A model generated the notes under the pieces. That model saw only the letters and a list, made by a program, of their open reading frames with translations. It searched no databases and had not been told where the DNA came from. This document shows positions 1 through 8,523 of a stretch of 64,000 bases of DNA, one piece after another. Numbering within the stretch: the first letter of the stretch is position 1; each line of letters starts with the position of its first letter. Both the position numbers and the translations under genes were made by a program. The stretch lies in contig NZ_JAIVFP010000001.1 in the NCBI RefSeq assembly GCF_022760755.1, forward strand, positions 1,654,001-1,718,000, read 5' to 3'. Origin of the DNA: Candidatus Rhodoblastus alkanivorans. Its GTDB lineage: Bacteria; Pseudomonadota; Alphaproteobacteria; Rhizobiales; Beijerinckiaceae.

Positions 1-221
1 GGGGCGCCGCCGATGAGGATGCGGGTCATGGTGTTGGCGCCGACCAGCATGCCGCCGATTCGCGCGAGAAAGGACAGGCTCCAGTCGGGCTCGACGCCCT
101 CTCGCAGGCGATAGGCGGTTTTGGCGAAGCGGCCGGGGCCGAACGCGCGCTCCTCCAGTTTCAGGATCGCGGGGCGGTCGGCGGGCGTGGCGTTGGAATA
201 ATTGAGGGACAGGTCGGGCAT
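1..221 (-). CDS. GNAT family N-acetyltransferase, N-terminal part
   Basis: The minus-strand frame opens at ATG 221 and is still open at the window edge, so only about 73 residues are visible. They read as the N-terminal strand and helices of a GNAT acyl-CoA-dependent acetyltransferase, with LEERAFGPGRFAKT at residues 22-35 followed by a second strand ending at the edge. The acetyl-CoA-binding loop would lie outside the window, so the substrate cannot be inferred. Family assignment rests on overall pattern recognition and is moderately sure. Confidence 0.7.
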   Translation of the reverse strand, partial: MPDLSLNYSNATPADRPAILKLEERAFGPGRFAKTAYRLREGVEPDWSLSFLARIGGMLVGANTMTRILIGGA

Positions 222-280
222 GGCGGCGGTTTAGTCGCAAAAGGCTCCATCCGCAAATGACTTGATCGCCGCTTGAAACG

Positions 281-307
281 AAAACGCCGGCCGCAGGGCG
301 GCCGGCG
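281..307 (-). terminator. Rho-independent terminator of the cytochrome c gene
   Basis: An 8-bp perfect stem (CGCCGGCC at 285-292 with GGCCGGCG at 300-307) has a 7-base loop and is followed on the minus strand by TTTT (281-284). It lies 23 bases past the stop of the cytochrome gene. Confidence 0.8.
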
Positions 308-330
308 TGGCAAACCGTCGCGGCGAAGGC

Positions 331-723
331 TTATTTCTTGGAGCCGTCGGCCTTGAACTCGGAGATATAGGCCCAGACGTTTTCGCGGTCGGTCGCGTTC
401 GGCAGGCCGGCGAAAGGCATCTTGTTGCCGGGGACCTTGGCCTTGGGGGAGGTGATATATTCCTCGAAATTCTTCTGGTCCCAGGTGAAGCCGGCGTTCT
501 TCATCGCCTCGGAATAGCTATAGCCGGCCGCCGTGCCGACCTTGCGGCCGTCGAGGCCGTTCATATCGGGGCCGACGCCGTTCTTGGCGCCCGGGCCGAT
601 CTGGTGGCAGGCTCGGCACTTCATGAACACCTTGGCGCCCGCGGCGGGATCGCCCGCGGCAAGCGCGGAGGAAGAGATGAAAGCAAGAGCGGCAGCCGCC
701 GGCAGCGCATGGATGAGCTTCAT
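331..723 (-). CDS. Small periplasmic c-type cytochrome (class I, c2-like)
   Basis: This 130-residue protein has a signal peptide of about 22 residues ending in an AxA-type site, a single heme-binding CRACH motif (Cys36, Cys39, His40) and a likely axial Met102 in KMPFAG. It would carry electrons between the bc1 complex and an oxidase or dehydrogenase in the periplasm. It has its own terminator and no operon partner, and RecQ is divergent. A second small cytochrome of similar length (34543-34956) is encoded elsewhere in the window. Which partner it serves cannot be told from sequence. Confidence 0.92.
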   Translation of the reverse strand: MKLIHALPAAAALAFISSSALAAGDPAAGAKVFMKCRACHQIGPGAKNGVGPDMNGLDGRKVGTAAGYSYSEAMKNAGFTWDQKNFEEYITSPKAKVPGNKMPFAGLPNATDRENVWAYISEFKADGSKK

Positions 724-905
724 TTGACGTTTCCTTCCTGGAGGAATGGTTTCTCAAACCCCAACGTGAGCGGACTTCCCCGGCGCGGGGCCGGAGAATA
801 TCCTGCGCGCCGGAATCTAGGCCGTAGAAATGCCAATGACAATCGCTTCCGCTATTCTCGCGCCATCGACTTTGGCGCCTCCAATTGTCGCAGTGCGGCG
901 CGACC

Positions 906-2516
906 ATGGCTGATCTCGACGCCGCCCGCGCGTTCCTGCAGGCCCGGTTCGGCTTCGCCGATTTCCTGCCGGGGCAGGCTCCCGCGATTGAAGCCGCGCT
1001 CGACGGCGAGGACATTTTCGTCCTTGCGCCGACCGGCGCAGGAAAATCGCTGGTCTATCAACTACCTGCGCTTGTCCGCCCGGGTCTGACAGTGGTGGTC
1101 TCGCCGCTGGTCGCGCTGATGCGTGACCAGGCCGGGAAGCTCGCGGCGCTCGGGCTCCCCGCCGCCGCCCTCTATGCCGAGCTTGCGCCGCAGGAATATC
1201 GCCGGATTTGCGACGGCCTCGAATCGCGGCGGCTGCGGCTGCTTTACGTCTCGCCCGAGCGCCTCGTGGATTCCGGCGCGCTCGCCCTGCTGCGCGCGGC
1301 GGATGTGCGCGCGCTCGCGGTGGACGAGGCCCATTGCGTTTCGCAATGGGGCCACGATTTCCGCCCCGACTATCGCCGAATCGCGGCGACCGCCGATTTG
1401 CTCGGCCGCCCCCAGATCATCGCGACCACGGCCACGGCGTCGCCGCGCGCCCGGGAGGACATTGTCGAAAACCTGTTCGTCCGGCCGCCGCGGCTTTTCG
1501 TCGGCTCGTTCCGCCGGCCGGCGATCGCCCTCGCGGCGCTCGTCCGCGACCGCGACCGCCTCGGCCAGATCGTGAATCTGGTCAGGGCCCGGCGCGGCCG
1601 CAGCGGAATCGTCTATTGCCGGACGCGCGAGGCGGCGGATCGCGTCGCCGTGGCGCTGATGGGCGCGGGGCTGGCGGCGGCGTCCTATCACGCCGGCCTG
1701 CCGGCGGAACTACGCGCGGCGCGCCAGGACGAATTTCTCGAGCGCTCCGACCTGACGATCGTGGCGACCATCGCCTTCGGCCTCGGCGTGGACAAGCCCG
1801 ACGTGCGCTTCGTTATCCATTACGATGCGCCGGAGGATCTTGAAACGCTCTATCAGGAAAGCGGCCGCGCGGGCCGCGACGGCCTGCCGGCGGAGGCGGT
1901 GGCGCTCTATTCGCCCCGCGCCATGGCGCAGTTGCGCGCCGCGCGCTTCGATCTGGCGCGGCTCGATCCCGCGGCGGCCGAGCGGGCGCGCGCGCTGCCG
2001 GATTATTTCCTGGGCGAGACCTGCCGCGAACAGGCCTTGCTCCGGGCGCTGGGCGAGGCGGCGCCGCCTTGCGGGCGCTGCGACAATTGCCATCGCGGCG
2101 GGTCGGCGGCGCGGCGCGCGGCGCGATTTTTCCGCGCCGCGCCGCGGGAGGCGTGGAGCCTGGCGCGCCATGGCCTGACCAGCGGATTTGCGGCCCTTTT
2201 CCCGGGGCCGGCGACGGCGGTGGAAACGCCCGCGCCGGCCCCCGAGCCGGCAGGGGAGGACTGGACGCGCGGGCGCAAGATTCTCACCGTCGAGCAGTCG
2301 CGGCGACTCGAACGTCTGCGCGCGGCGCGTCTGGCCATCGCGCGCAAGGCCCGGCTCGCGCCCGTCCGGATCATCGGCGACGAAGCGTTGATTCGCATGG
2401 TCGATTCGCCGCCAGCGAGCCTTCCCGAGTTGGTCGCTGCTTACGGCGATGCAAGCGGATTTTTGGCGCGATACGGCATTTCTCTTGTTGAAAGCGCAGT
2501 TATCGACAATGTCTAA
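906..2516 (+). CDS. recQ: RecQ-family ATP-dependent DNA helicase (short form)
   Basis: A superfamily 2 DNA helicase of about 536 residues that unwinds DNA 3' to 5' in recombination and repair. Walker A (TGAGKS near residue 43-48), the DEAH box (VDEAHCVSQWG), the aromatic-rich loop after it, and motif VI (QESGRAGRDG) are all visible. A zinc site follows (one Cys, then CGRCDNC). There is no clear HRDC domain, so it is shorter than E. coli RecQ. The ATG at 906 is preferred; an in-frame TTG at 885 also exists. It is transcribed away from the cytochrome gene. Confidence 0.93.
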   Translation: MADLDAARAFLQARFGFADFLPGQAPAIEAALDGEDIFVLAPTGAGKSLVYQLPALVRPGLTVVVSPLVALMRDQAGKLAALGLPAAALYAELAPQEYRRICDGLESRRLRLLYVSPERLVDSGALALLRAADVRALAVDEAHCVSQWGHDFRPDYRRIAATADLLGRPQIIATTATASPRAREDIVENLFVRPPRLFVGSFRRPAIALAALVRDRDRLGQIVNLVRARRGRSGIVYCRTREAADRVAVALMGAGLAAASYHAGLPAELRAARQDEFLERSDLTIVATIAFGLGVDKPDVRFVIHYDAPEDLETLYQESGRAGRDGLPAEAVALYSPRAMAQLRAARFDLARLDPAAAERARALPDYFLGETCREQALLRALGEAAPPCGRCDNCHRGGSAARRAARFFRAAPREAWSLARHGLTSGFAALFPGPATAVETPAPAPEPAGEDWTRGRKILTVEQSRRLERLRAARLAIARKARLAPVRIIGDEALIRMVDSPPASLPELVAAYGDASGFLARYGISLVESAVIDNV

Positions 2517-2646
2517 GCTTGCACACGCTGCAAGTTGTATTTCACGCTGATTCGCGTTGCCTTCGGAAGGCCACGAAATTTTCACTATTCGGTCCGCATA
2601 GCTTCCAACATAACATTTCGGCGCGTTAACCTTTGTTAGGATTTCC

Positions 2647-3666
2647 ATGCGTGTTGTCGCTCGCGGGCGCGACGCCTATCGGAATGTTCCAACAATGACG
2701 CAATATATAAATCTTTCGTCGCTGCCGAACGCCCATCCCGTGCCGAGCCACATCGCGCGCGGCCCGGATGCGGGCTCGCGGCAAGGCAAGGCGCTGCCGC
2801 TGGATTTTCTGGCCAAGCCGCGCCAGACGCTGGATGTGCGCTTCGATCCCTCGGCCAGGGCCGTCTGGTGTTCGATGCGGCACGAGAACAGCGTGAGCTG
2901 GACCCGGCCTCTGCTGAGCGAACTCAACGCGCTTTATGCCGACATTCGCGCGCTCCATGCCGGTGCGAATTTCGACGACCCGCCGATCCAATTCTTCGTC
3001 GGGGCCTCGCTGCGTCCGGGCGTATTCAACATGGGTGGCGACCTGTCCTTTTTCCTCGACCGCGTGCGCGCGCGCGACGCCGAGGGGCTGCGCGCATACG
3101 CCTATGCCTGCGTCGACGCCGTCTACAATAATTACAACGGCTTCGATTCGCCGGTGGTGACGATCGCGTTGCTGGAGGGCGACGCCTTGGGCGGTGGCCT
3201 GGAGGCGGCGCTGAGTTGCCAATATGTGATCGCCGAGCGCGGGATCAATCTCGGCTTCCCGGAGGCTATGTTCCACACCTTCCCCGGCATGGGCGCCTAC
3301 AGCCTGCTGTCGCGGCGGCTGGATGCGGCGCGCGCCGAAAAGCTCATTATGGGCGGGCGGATGTTAAAGTCCGAGGATTTCCATCAGATGGGCCTGATCG
3401 ACGTCCTGGTCGAAAAGGGCGAGGGCAAGGAGCGCGCGCGCGCCTTCATCGCCGAGAATTCACGGCGCCATTCCCTGCTCGGGGCGGTCGGCAAGGTGCG
3501 CCGCCGCATTGCGCCGCTCACATTGCAGGAGCTGCGGGACGTGACCGACGTCTGGGTGGAGTCGGTGATGAATCTCACACCCGTAAACCTGCGCAAGATG
3601 GAAATGCTGACCTTGGCGCAGGACCGGCTGTTCCAGCAGACGGCGAGTCAGAGATTCGTGAAATAA
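2647..3666 (+). CDS. Crotonase-family protein resembling RpfF (DSF synthase)
   Basis: A 339-residue enoyl-CoA hydratase/isomerase-fold protein. It carries the oxyanion-hole segment NMGGDLSFF and the block ALGGGLEAALSC followed by LGFPEAMFHTFPGMGAYS. Glu186 and Glu206 are 20 residues apart, the same spacing as the two catalytic glutamates (141 and 161) of Xanthomonas RpfF, which makes cis-2-unsaturated fatty acid signals (DSF) from acyl-ACP. No rpfC/rpfG-like sensor genes are adjacent. ATG 2647 has AGGA five bases upstream; ATG 2695 is an alternative. Ordinary crotonase activity on acyl-CoA remains possible. Confidence 0.8.
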   Translation: MRVVARGRDAYRNVPTMTQYINLSSLPNAHPVPSHIARGPDAGSRQGKALPLDFLAKPRQTLDVRFDPSARAVWCSMRHENSVSWTRPLLSELNALYADIRALHAGANFDDPPIQFFVGASLRPGVFNMGGDLSFFLDRVRARDAEGLRAYAYACVDAVYNNYNGFDSPVVTIALLEGDALGGGLEAALSCQYVIAERGINLGFPEAMFHTFPGMGAYSLLSRRLDAARAEKLIMGGRMLKSEDFHQMGLIDVLVEKGEGKERARAFIAENSRRHSLLGAVGKVRRRIAPLTLQELRDVTDVWVESVMNLTPVNLRKMEMLTLAQDRLFQQTASQRFVK

Positions 3667-3690
3667 ACGCGGAATTGTCGCGGTGAAACG

Positions 3691-3730
3691 AAAAGCCTTC
3701 CGCGATTGACCAGATCGCGGAAGGCTCTCT
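3691..3730. terminator. Strong hairpin, bidirectional terminator
   Basis: A perfect 13-bp stem (3694-3706 with 3714-3726) has a 7-base loop TGACCAG. A-rich sequence precedes it and CTCTTCTT follows, so it could stop the RpfF-like gene on plus and the small-protein transcript on minus. Confidence 0.75.
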
Positions 3731-3863
3731 TCTTGTCGCCGCCGCCCGGCTTCGCCTTGAACTCAAGCCGAGGTGGAAGGAGGCTGCCCCGCCTGAATGC
3801 GTCCGGGCCTTGGCGACAAGAGTCCGGCGTCGCGCCCCAGGCGACGCGGCCGGAATGCATGAT

Positions 3864-3947
3864 TTACCAGACCACCGCGAGAACGGCTGTCACGAAGGCG
3901 AAAGCGGCGCAAATCGAAAAAATTTCAACCATGATCGCGTTCGTCAT
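3864..3947 (-). CDS. 27-residue single-helix small membrane protein
   Basis: This tiny frame starts at ATG 3947 and ends with TAA at 3864. A near-perfect Shine-Dalgarno (GGAGG) lies 8 bases before the ATG. The product begins MTNAIMVEIFSICAAFAF and continues with a hydrophobic stretch ending in Trp, so essentially the whole protein could form one transmembrane helix. It lies alone between the RpfF-like gene and the TetR gene, with the 3694-3726 hairpin downstream on its strand. I do not recognise it; function is unknown. The strong ribosome-binding site and composition make it credible. Confidence 0.6.
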   Translation of the reverse strand: MTNAIMVEIFSICAAFAFVTAVLAVVW

Positions 3948-4231
3948 TATTGAAACCTCCAACGAGCTTGGATGAGATGAGTCGCGCAAGACGCCACAGG
4001 TTGCTATTTTTCCAACTTCTCCAACCAAAGTTTAATGTATTGTATATTTTCCGACATATCCGAACAATTCCAAATGACGGGCATTGCGGCCTCAACTCTG
4101 AGCATCCGCCTGTTTTTTTCGCATTTTTCGCGGGCGCCGGTTTTGCTCGGGTCAGACGTTGAAACGGGAGGCCGCTCCGCGCTTAATGACGGAGCATCGA
4201 GTCGCGCGGGATCGAAGGGCAGGGTGAGGGC

Positions 4232-4900
4232 ATGGGCGCCGAGGGCGGCTTTTGCGGACGGCGTGCCGAAAAGGGGCGGGGCTATCACCATGGCAAGCTG
4301 CGCCAGGCGCTGCTCGCGGCGGCGCGGGCGCTGATTTCCGAACGCGGTCCGGCCGGCTTCACCCTCGCCGAGGCCGCCAAAAGGGTCGGCGTCACCGGCG
4401 CCGCGCCCTATCGCCATTTCGCCGATCGCAACGCCCTGATCGCCGAATTGGCGCAGCAGGGTTTCGAACATTTCAACGAACAATTGGGGCGCGCCTGGGA
4501 CGGCGGCAGGCCGGACGCCGTTTCCGCCCTGCGCCGGCGCGGCGCGGCCTATCTCGCCTTCGCCAAGGCCGAGCCGGGCCTTTACAAGGCGATGTTCGGC
4601 GACGCCGGCGCACTGGCGCGCCAGGGCGGCGACAGGGCCGGGCAAAGGGCTTTCGACGACCTGCTGCGCACGACCGTGGCGGTGCTGCGCCAGTTTCACG
4701 CCCCCGAGCACGGCGCCCGCGTGCTGGCGCTCGAAATCTGGGCGACGACTCATGGAATCGCCGACCTCATGTTCGCCGGACATTTCGGCGAAACGCCCGA
4801 TCAGGCGCTCGCGCTGCTGGAGGATTCGGTCGCCGCGCTGGTCGAAGCCGCCGTGCGCAAGGCGCTGGGCGTATCGTCGATCCTGCCTCCGCGAGGCTGA
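4232..4900 (+). CDS. TetR/AcrR-family transcriptional regulator
   Basis: A 222-residue one-component repressor. The N-terminal helix-turn-helix spans about residues 18-64 (YHHGKLRQALLAAA; GFTLAEAAKRVGV; APYRHFADRNALIAEL). The ligand-binding half carries WATTHGI, the signature of the WHG-type TetR C-terminal domain. Target genes are unknown. The perfect-arm palindrome at 4922-4959, just after its stop and before the DUF2852 gene, is a candidate operator for this or another regulator. The N-terminal ~15 residues are extra compared with the helix-turn-helix start, so the true start may be later. Confidence 0.9.
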   Translation: MGAEGGFCGRRAEKGRGYHHGKLRQALLAAARALISERGPAGFTLAEAAKRVGVTGAAPYRHFADRNALIAELAQQGFEHFNEQLGRAWDGGRPDAVSALRRRGAAYLAFAKAEPGLYKAMFGDAGALARQGGDRAGQRAFDDLLRTTVAVLRQFHAPEHGARVLALEIWATTHGIADLMFAGHFGETPDQALALLEDSVAALVEAAVRKALGVSSILPPRG

Positions 4901-4921
4901 AACAAATTTTTCTCCGCCCCC

Positions 4922-4959
4922 TGTGAATGGCTCAGATGTAAATGTATATTACATTCACA
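4922..4959. promoter_or_regulatory. Nested palindrome, candidate operator
   Basis: Outer arms TGTGAATG (4922-4929) and CATTCACA (4952-4959) are reverse complements. Inside, ATGTAA (4936-4941) pairs with TTACAT (4949-4954) around an AT-only centre. This stands out from the GC-rich surroundings and lies 38 bases before the DUF2852 start. Confidence 0.5.
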
Positions 4960-4996
4960 TCGCGGTCTCGATCGACGGCGGTGAAGGGAGTGTTCG

Positions 4997-5470
4997 ATGA
5001 ACTGCTCACAACATGCTGGTGCGCATCGTGGTCATCGCGGCTGCATGCGCTGGAAGCCGATCGAAATCGCGGCGATCATCCTTGGCTTCATCTTCTTCTG
5101 GCCGGTCGGGCTCGCCCTGCTGGGCTGGAAAATCTACCAGAGCAAGACTCGCTATGCGGGCGATTTCGGCCAGTTCGCCCAGGAAAAATGGGGCGAATTC
5201 GAAAGGCGCGCCGGGCTTGGCGGAATGGCGCGCGATTTCGCCGGCGGCTGGGGCGCGTCGAGCGGCAACGCCGCCTTCGATGAATGGCGCAAGGCCGAAC
5301 TGGAGCGCCTGGAGGAAGAGCGCCGCAAGATCCACGAGGCGGAAAAAGCCTTTTACGACTATCTCGAAGGCCTGCGCCGCGCCCGCGACCGCGAGGAATT
5401 CGAGCGTTTCATGGCGAGCCGCGCTTCGCAGGGCGCGCCAAACAGCCCGCCGGAACACAAGGATTCCTGA
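4997..5470 (+). CDS. DUF2852 membrane-anchored protein
   Basis: This 157-residue protein has an N-terminal transmembrane segment (IEIAAIILGFIFFWPVGLAL, about residues 22-41) followed by a charged coiled-coil region with ELERLEEERRKIHEAEK and a conserved acidic/basic helix. This is the layout of DUF2852, a family of unknown function common in Hyphomicrobiales. AAGGGAG six bases before ATG 4997 supports the start, although an internal ATG at residue 17 (MRWKPIE) matches where most relatives begin. It would face the cytoplasm with its coiled coil. Confidence 0.82.
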   Translation: MNCSQHAGAHRGHRGCMRWKPIEIAAIILGFIFFWPVGLALLGWKIYQSKTRYAGDFGQFAQEKWGEFERRAGLGGMARDFAGGWGASSGNAAFDEWRKAELERLEEERRKIHEAEKAFYDYLEGLRRARDREEFERFMASRASQGAPNSPPEHKDS

Positions 5471-5623
5471 TCGCTCGGCGGCGGCCCCTATAAGCCCATC
5501 GTGAGACGGGCGTCTCGCGACGCCCGGTCGGGGTTGCCGTTTTCTTGCCACGGTCGCGCGAATTTTACATATTAACCATCCTGCTTCAGGGGAGATTAAC
5601 GCCCAGGCCGCAGGAATCGCGCT

Positions 5624-6694
5624 ATGGCGCGTCGCGGTCTTACTTTCCTCTTGTTCGTCATCGGGCTCGGCGGCCTCGCCGGATGCTCGAAATTCGAGCG
5701 CGCCCAACGCCCGGCCTGGCGCGCGCGGGCCGAGAATGTCTGTTTCGCCGACCATCGCGTCGCCTTTTCGGCCTATGTCCGGCCAGCGTCGCATGAGATC
5801 GACGGCCCGTCGATCTGCGGCCTGACCCGGCCGCTCAAGGTCACCGCGCTGCAGGACGGCGCGGTGATGTTCAACTCGACCCAGACGCTGGACTGCTCGA
5901 TGGTGGCGGAGCTCAACCAATGGCTGGCCGAAGTGGTCCAGCCGGCGGCCGAGGCCCGTTTCCGCCAAAAGGTCGTCGAGATCGAGTCGATGGGCTCCTA
6001 TAATTGCCGCTCCATGAACCACCAGTTCGGCGCGCGGCTCTCGGAACATTCCTTCGGCAACGCCATCGACATCGGCGGCTACCGCCTCGCCGATGGACGC
6101 AAGATCACCTATGTCCACGACTGGACCCACGGCGACCAGCAGACGCAGGCCTTCCTGCGCGATCTTCACGGCGGCGCCTGCCAACTCTTCACGACGGTGC
6201 TCAGCCCCGGTTCAAATCCGTTCCACTACAATCACATGCATGTCGATCTGGCGATGCATGGCATGCGCTCGACGGGGCCGCGCCACATCTGCCGGCCGGC
6301 GCGGCAGAACACGATCGCGCCGCAGCCCAGGGACAATCTGCCGGAGACGCCGGATTTCGACGACGATCTCGACGTCGCTCAGGCTGGCGCGCCGCGCGAG
6401 CGGCCGGCGCTTGCGATGCGCGGTGAAAGCCTGGCGGTCTCAGGCGCGGCGCCGGACCTGATCCGCCGCCGGTGGCGCGCGTCGCTTCTGGCGCAGACGG
6501 AGCGCATTCTGGCGCAATCGCCGCCACCGCCGCCGCCGCGCCGCCCCGGCGACCTGCGCCCGGTCACGCTCCATGCCGAATTGAGCGCCCAATATCCATA
6601 TCCGGCGCCGCCGCGCCGCGAATCCCATGGCGCGATCCGGCGTGACGGCGTTTATGTCCCCGAAGGGGGCCCGTCCGATTTCGACCTGCATTAG
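5624..6694 (+). CDS. Extensin-like lipoprotein (M15-like fold)
   Basis: A 356-residue protein with a lipoprotein signal (LAGC near residue 21) and an extensin-like C-terminal domain (PF06904 type). Conserved metal-ligand-like histidines occur in SEHSFGNAIDIGG and in HYNHMHVDLAMHG, the arrangement of zinc peptidases of the M15/LAS group, which suggests activity on peptidoglycan peptides at the cell envelope. Several cysteines may form disulfides. The last ~120 residues are Pro/Arg-rich and low complexity. Peptidase activity for this family is inferred. Confidence 0.85.
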   Translation: MARRGLTFLLFVIGLGGLAGCSKFERAQRPAWRARAENVCFADHRVAFSAYVRPASHEIDGPSICGLTRPLKVTALQDGAVMFNSTQTLDCSMVAELNQWLAEVVQPAAEARFRQKVVEIESMGSYNCRSMNHQFGARLSEHSFGNAIDIGGYRLADGRKITYVHDWTHGDQQTQAFLRDLHGGACQLFTTVLSPGSNPFHYNHMHVDLAMHGMRSTGPRHICRPARQNTIAPQPRDNLPETPDFDDDLDVAQAGAPRERPALAMRGESLAVSGAAPDLIRRRWRASLLAQTERILAQSPPPPPPRRPGDLRPVTLHAELSAQYPYPAPPRRESHGAIRRDGVYVPEGGPSDFDLH

Positions 6695-6730
6695 CGGCGA
6701 CGAACGCCGGGCGCCGCCGATCGCGCCAAT

Positions 6731-6940
6731 TCAGTCCTCGTCCTCGTCTTCGTCGTCAAATTCTTCGTCGTCGTCGAATTCGATCAGGGACAGGCAGGCG
6801 GCCGGAACGATCGCGGTGCGGATCGCATCGTCGCTGTCGGCGTACCAGGTGAGTTCGACCTGATCCTTGGTCTGGCGCACCACGGTCATGCTGCGTCCGC
6901 CGGATTTCAATTGCACGACCTCGCCGGGTTTGAAGTCCAT
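6731..6940 (-). CDS. YodC-like DUF2158 protein with acidic tail
   Basis: A 69-residue protein beginning MDFKPGEVVQLKSGGR, the start of a small SH3-like beta-barrel of the DUF2158/YodC family: G-x-V-x-L-K-S-G-G, then M-T-V, and W near residue 32. The last ~14 residues are almost only Asp and Glu. Function of the family is unknown. The gene stands alone between the extensin-like gene (convergent) and a structured repeat. Confidence 0.8.
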   Translation of the reverse strand: MDFKPGEVVQLKSGGRSMTVVRQTKDQVELTWYADSDDAIRTAIVPAACLSLIEFDDDEEFDDEDEDED

Positions 6941-7005
6941 ATCTTTCCTCTTTTGCCTCTCGTGTTCGTTCGGCGCAGGCGCCGGCCGAATCTTCCCTTT
7001 TCATA

Positions 7006-7126
7006 CGGTTTCCGCAAGATTGCTGGGCAATCCGCGGGAACGCCATGGCGCGAAAATCCTTGAAATCGCGAGCGGATTTTCACGCCAACGGAATAGGCGT
7101 TCCGCATGGATCATGCGGAATGCGCA
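7006..7126 (-). repeat. Structured intergenic repeat, copy 1 (3' of hemF)
   Basis: About 120 bases clearly similar to 48088-48207 when aligned by eye. It contains several stems: GATTGC-TGG-GCAATC (7018-7032), GAAAATCC with GGATTTTC further on, and TTCCGCATG-GAT-CATGCGGAA (7100-7120). On the minus strand it begins immediately after the hemF stop codon, as copy 2 does after the DAHP synthase stop. No protein is encoded. It may be a REP/BIME-like element or an RNA-structured 3' UTR. Confidence 0.75.
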
Positions 7127-8023
7127 TCAGGGCCATTTCACTATGGGCGGCATGGATGACAATATGGAGTCGACATTGCCGCCGGTGCGCAGGCCGAAAA
7201 TCGTGCCGCGATCGTAGAGCAGGTTGAACTCGACATAGCGGCCGCGCCGCACGAGTTGCTCCTCGCGTTGCGCATTCGTCCAGGCCCGGCCCATATTGGC
7301 CTCGACGAGGCGCGGATAGATGTCGAGAAAAGCCTCGCCCACGGCGCGGGTGAAGGCGAAGGCGGGCTCGAAGGCGTCGCCGCCCGCTTCGAGGTAATCG
7401 TAGAAAATGCCGCCGATCCCGCGCGGCTCGTTGCGGTGCTTGAGGAAGAAGTAATCGTCGCACCAGGCCTTGAACCGGGCGTAATCAGCGACCTCATGGC
7501 CCTCGCAGGCCGCCCGCATGGCGGTGTGGAAGGCGATCGCATCGGGGTCGTCCTGGGTGCGGCGGGCGTCCAGAACCGGGGTCAGGTCGGCTCCCCCGCC
7601 GAACCAGGCGCGGGTCGTCGCCACCATCCTTGTGTTCATATGGACGGCCGGAACATTCGGATTCCAGGGATGGACGATCAGCGAAATGCCGCCCGCCCAG
7701 AAACGCGGGTCGGATTCCGCGCCGGGAATCTGTTTGGCGAATTCGGGCGCGAAGGTTCCATGGACCGCGGAGCAATGGACGCCGGCCTTTTCGAACAGGC
7801 GGCCCTTGAGCAAAGCCATCTGGCCGCCGCCGCCGGGCGCGCCGTCGTGGTTGGTCCGCTCCCAGGGCGTCAGCGCGAATCGGCCGGGCGCGGCGCCGGG
7901 TTCGGCGAGAACGGCGTCGTCGCGCTGCTCCAGCGCCTCGAAGGCGGCGATGATGCGCGACTGCAGCGCGTCGAACCATTCGACCGCCACGCGCTTGCGC
8001 ACATCCATGATCGTGTCTTTCAC
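7127..8023 (-). CDS. hemF: Oxygen-dependent coproporphyrinogen III oxidase
   Basis: A 298-residue enzyme converting coproporphyrinogen III to protoporphyrinogen IX with O2, in the cytoplasmic heme pathway. Family blocks are visible in order: [69 protein letters not shown] and FGLRTGG near the C-terminus. The start is GTG 8023, overlapping the trmL stop as GTGA; ATG 8008 is an alternative. Translational coupling with trmL is likely. The structured repeat begins right after its stop. Heme supply fits the many cytochromes in this window. Confidence 0.96.
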   Translation of the reverse strand: MKDTIMDVRKRVAVEWFDALQSRIIAAFEALEQRDDAVLAEPGAAPGRFALTPWERTNHDGAPGGGGQMALLKGRLFEKAGVHCSAVHGTFAPEFAKQIPGAESDPRFWAGGISLIVHPWNPNVPAVHMNTRMVATTRAWFGGGADLTPVLDARRTQDDPDAIAFHTAMRAACEGHEVADYARFKAWCDDYFFLKHRNEPRGIGGIFYDYLEAGGDAFEPAFAFTRAVGEAFLDIYPRLVEANMGRAWTNAQREEQLVRRGRYVEFNLLYDRGTIFGLRTGGNVDSILSSMPPIVKWP

Positions 8024-8523
8024 GAAAACTCCCCTTGTTCGCCTTTTTGAGCGAATCCCCCCGTCTGGCGCAGAGCTTCGCCCAAAATCATGGCCGCCGC
8101 CACCGCGACATTCAGCGAACGCAGTTTCGGGCGCATCGGAATGCGCAAAGTGGCGTCGGCGGCCGCGAAGACCTCGGCCGGCGCGCCCGCGGATTCGCGG
8201 CCGACCATGAGAATGTCGTCCGCGCGGAAGACGAAATCGGAATAGGGCGTCGCCCCTTGCGTCGAGAGCAGCAGGAGCCTGCGGCTACTTGTCGCACGCC
8301 ATTCCGCGAAGGCGCGCCAGGACACATGGCGCGTGATGCGCACATGGTCGAGATAGTCCAGACCCGCGCGGCGGAAGTGTCTGTCGGAGGCCGGGAATCC
8401 AGCCGGCTCGATCAGGGCGGCGTCCACCCCGAGACAGGCGCAGAGGCGCAGCATGGTTCCCGCGTTTTGCGGGATTTCCGGTTGATAGAGGGCGAGGCAA
8501 AGGGAGGCGTCGGCCGAAGGCAT
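8020..8523 (-). CDS. trmL: tRNA (cytidine(34)-2'-O)-methyltransferase
   Basis: A SPOUT-class methyltransferase of about 167 residues that methylates the wobble ribose of tRNA-Leu. It shows [19 protein letters not shown] at the start, then [12 protein letters not shown] and [22 protein letters not shown], the trefoil-knot SAM-binding segments. ATG 8523 matches the family N-terminus; an in-frame GTG at 8541 would add six residues. It overlaps hemF by four bases. Confidence 0.94.
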   Translation of the reverse strand: MPSADASLCLALYQPEIPQNAGTMLRLCACLGVDAALIEPAGFPASDRHFRRAGLDYLDHVRITRHVSWRAFAEWRATSSRRLLLLSTQGATPYSDFVFRADDILMVGRESAGAPAEVFAAADATLRIPMRPKLRSLNVAVAAAMILGEALRQTGGFAQKGEQGEFS

